A DNA stretch of 50,150 bases, taken from assembly GCA_016794425.1 (NCBI GenBank), contig JAEUHR010000002.1, positions 1 through 50,150 on the forward strand. The letters run 5' to 3'. The stretch is from Planctomycetota bacterium (GTDB lineage Bacteria; Planctomycetota; UBA1135; UBA2386). The number at the start of each line of letters is the position of its first letter. The stretch's first letter is position 1. Position numbers and translations under genes: made by a program. The notes beneath the pieces are model-generated. The model saw only the letters and a list, made by a program, of their open reading frames with translations, ran no database searches and was not told where the DNA came from. Below are positions 45,548 through 50,150 of the stretch, piece after piece.

Positions 45548-48508
45548 ATGCACGCCCTGCGCCCGCTCGCTCTCGCCACCCTGTTGACTGCGCCGGCGGC
45601 GGCGCAATCGCTGATCTGGCCCGGAGAAGCGATCGCGACGATCGACGCGGCGCACCTGCGCGCCTACGTGCCGGCGGCCCAGGCCGACCGGTTGCGCGCG
45701 CTGGTCGCGCGGGCCGACCAGATCTACGCCCACATGCAGCGGGACGCCGGCTTCGTGGCCGGCGACCGGCTGCGGCTCCTGGTCGCGGACTGGTTCGACG
45801 ACCACAACGGCTACTCGTTCGTGGTGCCGTTCCCGCTGGTGCAGGTCGAACTGGCGCCGGCACACGCCGACTCGACGATCTTCGCCGGCGGCAACGACGT
45901 CGAACGCACGCTGGTGCACGAGTTCGCGCACCAGCTCAGCAACGACCGCAACCACGGCTTCCGCGCCGGCCTCGAGTCGGTGTTCGGCCGCGTGCTGCCG
46001 AACGACCTGCTGAGCCTCGTGCTGTGGTACCTGTCGACGCCGGCGCACCAGACGATGCCGCGCTTCTGGCACGAGGGCATCGCCATCTGGGCCGAGACCA
46101 GCTACGCCGATCCGGCCAGCGTCTGGGCCGGCCGCGGCCGCGACCCGCTGACGCACATGGTCTGGCGTCTCGATGCCGCACGCGGCGGCATCCCCGACGT
46201 CAGCGAGTGGCGCATCACGTGGCACGAGTGGCCGTTCGGCGGCCGCGCCTACAGCTACGGCGCCGCCTACACGCGCTTCCTCGAGGCGTACCTCGGCGAC
46301 CGCGCGTCGGTGTGGAAGCTGATCCAGGCGCAGGCCGAGAGCTGGCCGTTCCTGTTCGACCGCGCGCCGCGGCGGCTGGTCGGCAGCCGGCACGGCGCGC
46401 TGCTCGAACAGGCGCGCGCGGCGCTGCAACAGGAACAGGCGAAGGTGCTCGACGTGCTGCGTGCGGCGCCGGTGACGGACGCCGTGCGGCTGACACCGGC
46501 GCACATGCTGGTGTCGGCGCCGGCGTGGCGCGCCGACGGCACGCTGGTGTTCGCCGGCAAACCGGCACAGGGCCGCGCACGGCTGCACACGCTGGCGGCC
46601 GACGGCACCCTCGACGGCTCGTGGACGCCGACGCTGGCGCTCGGCCCGGTGCGCGCGCTGCCCGACGGCGGCGAGGTGTTCGCGGAGTTCAACTGGCGCG
46701 GCATCTCGAAGGTCACGGTCGCCGGCGACACGTTCGGCTGGCGGCTCCTGCAGCCGGACGCCGGGCCGCTGGTGGACGGTGCGCGCACGCTGGTCGCGGT
46801 CCGGCTGCGCGGTGGCGGCGGCCAGGACCTGGTCGTGCACACGCTGCGCGACGGCGCGCTCGACGACGGCCGCGTGTGGCCTTGCGAGGGCACGCCGTGG
46901 ACGCCGGCGCTGCGGCCGGGTGCTGGCCACGAAGGCCAGCTCGCGTGGGTCGAGACCACGGCGGACGGCTCGCGCCTCGTGCTCGGCCTGCTGCACGACC
47001 CCGACTGGCGCGCGATCCTGTGGCAGGTGCGCGGCCGCATCCTGCATCCGGTGTGGACCGCGAACGGCGCCGCGCTGTACTGCTGCAGCGACGCGACCGG
47101 TGTCGCGAACGCGTGGCACATCGACGTCGGCGCCGGTTCGGCCGTGCCGAACGGCATTCTGCTCGGCGCCCCGGCGCGCGCCGAGCCGGTCACCAACACG
47201 ATCGGCGGCGTGGTCGCCTGCGTGCCGTCGCCGGACGGCAAGGAGCTCGCGATCGTCGACCACGACGCGAACGGGCCATTCCTGGCCAAGCTGCCTGCCG
47301 ACCCGACGACGTGGGCGCCGACCGCGCCGGCGATCCCGCTGCCGTGGCCGGCACCGGTGCAACCGGCCACCGCCGACCAGAACCCCGCCGCGATGCGGCC
47401 GACGCCGCTGCCGCCGCCCGATCCGGCCGCCGCCGCCGCGCTGGCCGTTGAGCCGTACTCGTCGCTGCGCGAACTGCGGCCGCTGTTCTGGGCCCCGTCG
47501 ACGTTCGCGGTGCCGGACGGCGGCTACGGCGCCTACGGCATGCTGGCCGACCCGCTGTTCACGACCGTCGTGCAGGGCGGCGTCGGCGTCGGCTACGCCG
47601 AGCAGGAGCCGGTCGGCTTCGCGAGCTGGGACCAGCTCGGTGGCGTGCTGCAGTACGGCGCCAGCATCGGCCGCGGCGAACGCACGTTCGCCGACACGGT
47701 GCTGCGCGGCACCGACGAACTCGACTACACCGAGACGGTCGCCTACGGCGAGGTGCGCCTGGGCCGCGGCCTGTTCGCGCTCGAACGCACGCTGCTGGCG
47801 TGGGTCGCAGCCGGCATCGAAGACCACAGCGAGGTCGACGACGCGGCGCGCGACAACGTCGGCGGCGTGCCGGTCAAGGCGCCGTTCCGTGACACCGAAC
47901 GCTACGTCGAGCTGACCGTCGGCTACGACGACGCGACGTTCTACCCGACCAGCTACACGCGCGAGGACGGCCTCGCCTGGCGCGCGGTGTTCCGCCACTC
48001 GGGGCTCGACGGCGACCTCGAGCGTGACCTCGCGTTCGGCGACGCCGGCTACACGTGGAGCCTGTTCCCCGAAGCCGGCCACCAGGTCGCGGTGCGCGGC
48101 CAGATCGGCTGGTCCGACGGCGACGACACGCTGCAGGGCAACTTCTCGATCGGCGGCGGCCTGTCGACCGGGCTGCCGCGCGGCTACTTCGACGAAGCGG
48201 TCGCGACCGGCCGCCACCTGCTGGCCGGCAGCCTCGCGTACCGGTTTCCGGTGTTCCGGCCGTTCGCGGCGTCGAGCACGACGCCGTTCCGCGGCCGCCA
48301 GCTGGTCGTCGAACTGTTCGGCGACACTGCGCAGACCAGCGACGACCGGCTCGGCGGCGACGGCGACTGGTTCACCAGCGTCGGCATGGAACTGCACGCC
48401 AACGCCGAGTTCTTCGACGGCGTGCTGAGCCCGGGCCTCGGCGTCGCGGTGCAGCTCGACGGCGAACGCGAGGTGCGCGCCTGGTTCGCGCTCGGCTTCG
48501 CGTTCTGA
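45548..48508 (+). CDS. MA-clan metallopeptidase fused to propeller and outer-membrane barrel
   Basis: A 986-residue exported protein. A signal peptide (HALRPLALATLLTAPAAAQ) is followed by a zinc-peptidase domain with VHEFAHQL (HExxH at 124-128) and FWHEGIAIWAET (about 173-184), which supplies the third ligand Glu as in Peptidase_MA_2. Residues about 310-610 look like a TolB/WD40-type propeller (LVSAPAWRADGTLVFAGKPA; VVACVPSPDGKELAIVDHD). A Pro-rich linker (about 610-635) leads to a C-terminal beta-barrel with alternating strands that ends in the aromatic WFALGFAF, as in D15/Omp85-type porins. It probably anchors the peptidase at the outer membrane. It is convergent with mqnB (4-base gap). Confidence 0.9.
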   Translation: MHALRPLALATLLTAPAAAQSLIWPGEAIATIDAAHLRAYVPAAQADRLRALVARADQIYAHMQRDAGFVAGDRLRLLVADWFDDHNGYSFVVPFPLVQVELAPAHADSTIFAGGNDVERTLVHEFAHQLSNDRNHGFRAGLESVFGRVLPNDLLSLVLWYLSTPAHQTMPRFWHEGIAIWAETSYADPASVWAGRGRDPLTHMVWRLDAARGGIPDVSEWRITWHEWPFGGRAYSYGAAYTRFLEAYLGDRASVWKLIQAQAESWPFLFDRAPRRLVGSRHGALLEQARAALQQEQAKVLDVLRAAPVTDAVRLTPAHMLVSAPAWRADGTLVFAGKPAQGRARLHTLAADGTLDGSWTPTLALGPVRALPDGGEVFAEFNWRGISKVTVAGDTFGWRLLQPDAGPLVDGARTLVAVRLRGGGGQDLVVHTLRDGALDDGRVWPCEGTPWTPALRPGAGHEGQLAWVETTADGSRLVLGLLHDPDWRAILWQVRGRILHPVWTANGAALYCCSDATGVANAWHIDVGAGSAVPNGILLGAPARAEPVTNTIGGVVACVPSPDGKELAIVDHDANGPFLAKLPADPTTWAPTAPAIPLPWPAPVQPATADQNPAAMRPTPLPPPDPAAAAALAVEPYSSLRELRPLFWAPSTFAVPDGGYGAYGMLADPLFTTVVQGGVGVGYAEQEPVGFASWDQLGGVLQYGASIGRGERTFADTVLRGTDELDYTETVAYGEVRLGRGLFALERTLLAWVAAGIEDHSEVDDAARDNVGGVPVKAPFRDTERYVELTVGYDDATFYPTSYTREDGLAWRAVFRHSGLDGDLERDLAFGDAGYTWSLFPEAGHQVAVRGQIGWSDGDDTLQGNFSIGGGLSTGLPRGYFDEAVATGRHLLAGSLAYRFPVFRPFAASSTTPFRGRQLVVELFGDTAQTSDDRLGGDGDWFTSVGMELHANAEFFDGVLSPGLGVAVQLDGEREVRAWFALGFAF

Positions 48509-48512
48509 CGCG

Positions 48513-49178
48513 TCACGGCCCGCCGCGCGCGAGCCGACGCACCGCCTGCTGCGCCGCGTCGACGGCGACGCCGAGGTTCCAGTCGCCGCGGTCGCGGTCG
48601 CCGGTCCAGTTGCTGATCGCGCGCACGTGCAGCAGCGGCAGCTCGAACTGGCGGCAGACGTACGCGACGGCCGCGCCTTCCATGGTCTCGACGTCGGCCT
48701 GGCACCGCTGCCACATGCGCTGCGAACCGGCCTCGGTGCCGCTGCACGTGCTGACCGTGACGCCGCGCACGACCGGCACCGACAGCAGCGCCGCCGCCTG
48801 CTGCGCCATGCGCGGGCTGGCCGGGAACGGGCCGCTGTCGCCGAGGTGCAGCGCGCGCAGGTCCTGGAAGCCGCCCGGTGTGTCGACGCCCTCGTCGCCG
48901 AACCGGTCGCTGCCGACCACACAGAGGCCGCCGCGGCGCACCGGCCCCGGCGAGCCGCGGTGCCGGTCGGGATAGGCACCCGCGACGCCGAACAGCAGCA
49001 CGGCGCGCACGTCGGTCGCGCTGCGCAACAGCGCGGTCAGGTGCATCGCCGCCGCGGTCTTGCCGACGCCGAGCGTCGCCATGCGCAGGCCGTCGGCCAC
49101 GAACTCCTCGATCGACGCGGCGCAGACGACCAGGAAGTCGCCGATCGGTACGCCGCCGAGGCCCGGCCCCGCGGTCAC
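48513..49178 (-). CDS. mqnB: futalosine hydrolase
   Basis: A 221-residue nucleosidase that releases hypoxanthine (or adenine) from futalosine in menaquinone synthesis. Landmarks: GVGKTAAAMHLTALL (about 38-52), LLFGVAGAYP, VVGSDRFGDEGVDTPGGF, TVSTCSGTE, and the family-defining VETMEGAAVAYVC followed by LHVRAISNWTGDRDRGDWNL. The Glu in METMEGAA-type motifs holds the ribose and Asp in NWTGDRD is the acid. The start is GTG (49176-49178), overlapping the kinase gene stop by four bases. Its partner mqnE lies at 25171-26310 in another operon. Confidence 0.92.
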   Translation of the reverse strand: MTAGPGLGGVPIGDFLVVCAASIEEFVADGLRMATLGVGKTAAAMHLTALLRSATDVRAVLLFGVAGAYPDRHRGSPGPVRRGGLCVVGSDRFGDEGVDTPGGFQDLRALHLGDSGPFPASPRMAQQAAALLSVPVVRGVTVSTCSGTEAGSQRMWQRCQADVETMEGAAVAYVCRQFELPLLHVRAISNWTGDRDRGDWNLGVAVDAAQQAVRRLARGGP

Positions 49179-50150
49179 CGCACAACCTCGGCGACCGCCT
49201 TGCCGTGGGCGATGCGCACGGCGCGGAACGCGGCGTCGTCGCGCACGAACGACTCGGCGAGCCGGCGCCACGCGTCCGCCGTGGCGGCGAACCGGCAGGT
49301 CTCGGCCGGCGTCGGATCGCAACCGCTGCTCTCGACCGCGAGGCCGTCGAAGCCCAGCGTCTGGCCGAGGAAGTCGTGCAGGTGTGCCGCGCGGCGGCAG
49401 TGCCGCAGGTCCTCGTAGTCGAGTTCCTGCAGCAGCGCGACCGCCGCCAGCACCGCCGGCCGCCCGAGCCACTCGAGCCGCCGCGCGTGCCCAGCCGTGA
49501 ACTCCGGCACGTCGGCCAGCTGGGCGACCTGCTGGCGGTAGAGGTCGAGGTCCGGCGGCGCCGCGACCGCGGCCGCGTCGAGCGGCTGCAGCCGCGGCGG
49601 CCGCTGCCGCTGCGCGGCCAGCCGCGCCGAGCGTTGGGCCGACGCCACGAACTGCGCCAGCCGCGCGCCGAGGTCCGTGCCGGCCGAAGCGCCGGCGCGC
49701 GTGGTCGCCGCCGCGGTGGTGCGCACCGGGCGCACACCGGCGAGCAGCCAGACCAGCGTGATGCCGAGCAGGCCGCAGACGAACGCGAGCGCGAACGCCG
49801 GCAGCAGCGAGCGGCGCCGCAGCCGCGGTGCGGTCGGGATCGGCGGCGGGGCGTCGAACGGCGGCGGCGGCACGGCCGGCAGCGGCGGCGGCCCGCCGGG
49901 GCGCGGCGCCGCGCCGATACCGGTGCCGGTGCCGGTGCCGATGGCGGTGCCGGTCTGCGCGCCGAACGCGGCGACGATGTCGTGCACGCTCTGGAACCGC
50001 GCCGCCGGGTCCTTCTGCAGGCAGCGCTGCAGCACCGCGCGTTCGACCGCGGTCAGGTGCGGCGGCCACTCCGGCTGCCGCGTCTCGTGCGCCTTCAGCA
50101 CTTCCCACTCGCTGTCGCCCGTGAACGGCACCTTGCCGCACAAGAGCTCG
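49175..50150 (-). CDS. Ser/Thr protein kinase, C-terminal part (5' end outside window)
   Basis: The last 325 residues of a membrane-anchored Hanks-type kinase. The visible N-terminal part is the end of the kinase domain, with ELLCGKVPFTGDSEWEVLKA and RCLQKDPAARFQSVHDI. A Gly/Thr repeat (TAIGTGTGTGIG) and a Pro-rich linker follow, then one transmembrane helix (SLLPAFALAFVCGLLGITLVW) and an extracytoplasmic domain of about 190 residues with a helical pattern (DLYRQQVAQLADVPEF; LQELDYEDLRHC). The sensor ligand is unknown. The upstream catalytic loop lies beyond position 50150. It is coupled to mqnB by the four-base overlap. Confidence 0.9.
   Translation of the reverse strand, partial: ELLCGKVPFTGDSEWEVLKAHETRQPEWPPHLTAVERAVLQRCLQKDPAARFQSVHDIVAAFGAQTGTAIGTGTGTGIGAAPRPGGPPPLPAVPPPPFDAPPPIPTAPRLRRRSLLPAFALAFVCGLLGITLVWLLAGVRPVRTTAAATTRAGASAGTDLGARLAQFVASAQRSARLAAQRQRPPRLQPLDAAAVAAPPDLDLYRQQVAQLADVPEFTAGHARRLEWLGRPAVLAAVALLQELDYEDLRHCRRAAHLHDFLGQTLGFDGLAVESSGCDPTPAETCRFAATADAWRRLAESFVRDDAAFRAVRIAHGKAVAEVVR

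Noticed and set aside
43769..48979. A minus-strand open frame of over 1700 codons
   Set aside because: It runs opposite the metallopeptidase-barrel gene and through parts of real genes in other frames. No domain is visible and the composition is that of an antisense shadow.

Overview
The window is about 50 kb of very GC-rich DNA (above 70% by eye) from a Gram-negative bacterium that makes menaquinone by the futalosine route. Lipoprotein signals, an apolipoprotein N-acyltransferase, an RND efflux pump and an outer-membrane barrel show the second membrane. A DUF1552 protein, several Tat-exported enzymes, S46 peptidase, secreted proteins with a shared style of C-terminal domain, and a Ser/Thr kinase with a single transmembrane helix suggest Planctomycetota, probably one of the high-GC marine lineages; this is inference from gene content. 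Gene density is high. Neighbouring genes repeatedly overlap by four bases (GTGA or ATGA), and GTG starts are common.

Layout. 1-2832 (-): glyoxylate shunt operon, malate synthase then isocitrate lyase (cut by the window edge). 3102-5164: a lipoprotein and a membrane protein of unknown function. 5286-9623 (-): a tightly coupled five-gene fatty-acid/aryl-polyene-like cassette (ketoreductase, halogenase-like flavoprotein, ketosynthase, chain-length-factor-like ketosynthase, ApeP-like dehydratase). 9707-13067: small lipoprotein, DUF1552 Tat protein and a secreted serpin. 13201-13277: tRNA-Arg(UCG). 13403-18214: lipoprotein, Tat-exported NAD-binding epimerase-like protein, S46 dipeptidyl peptidase and a methyltransferase. 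18275-22195 (+): two tandem exported amidohydrolase-family proteins coupled to an MFS transporter.

22192-32532 is a long run on the minus strand: a secreted propeller-like protein, a Tat-exported D-aminoacylase-like enzyme, DUF1801, small membrane and acetyltransferase genes, then mqnE, lnt, yaeQ and a secreted PrcB-like protein. 32927-33211 (+) is a single-RRM RNA-binding protein with a structured leader. It is followed by a 167-bp MITE-like palindrome whose CTAG ends provide the stop codons of two convergent genes. 33371-35379 (-) holds a free-standing B3/B4 tRNA-editing-type domain, a lipoprotein and a methyltransferase.

35488-42326 (+) is a heavy-metal RND efflux operon: a small Cys/His-rich exported protein, a TolC-like lipoprotein, a CusB/CzcB-like adaptor, a CusA/CzcA-like pump and a His-containing lipoprotein. 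42375-44051 holds a membrane protein gene whose last 15 codons are duplicated as a 55-bp direct repeat on the far side of one small minus-strand gene, which looks like a single-gene insertion. 44053-48508 has a secreted beta-helix protein and a 986-residue protein joining a metallopeptidase, a propeller and an outer-membrane barrel. 48513-50150 (-) is the futalosine hydrolase gene mqnB, coupled to the end of a Ser/Thr kinase gene. mqnE and mqnB, both menaquinone genes, lie about 22 kb apart in different operons. No rRNA, CRISPR array, phage module or intact transposase was seen.
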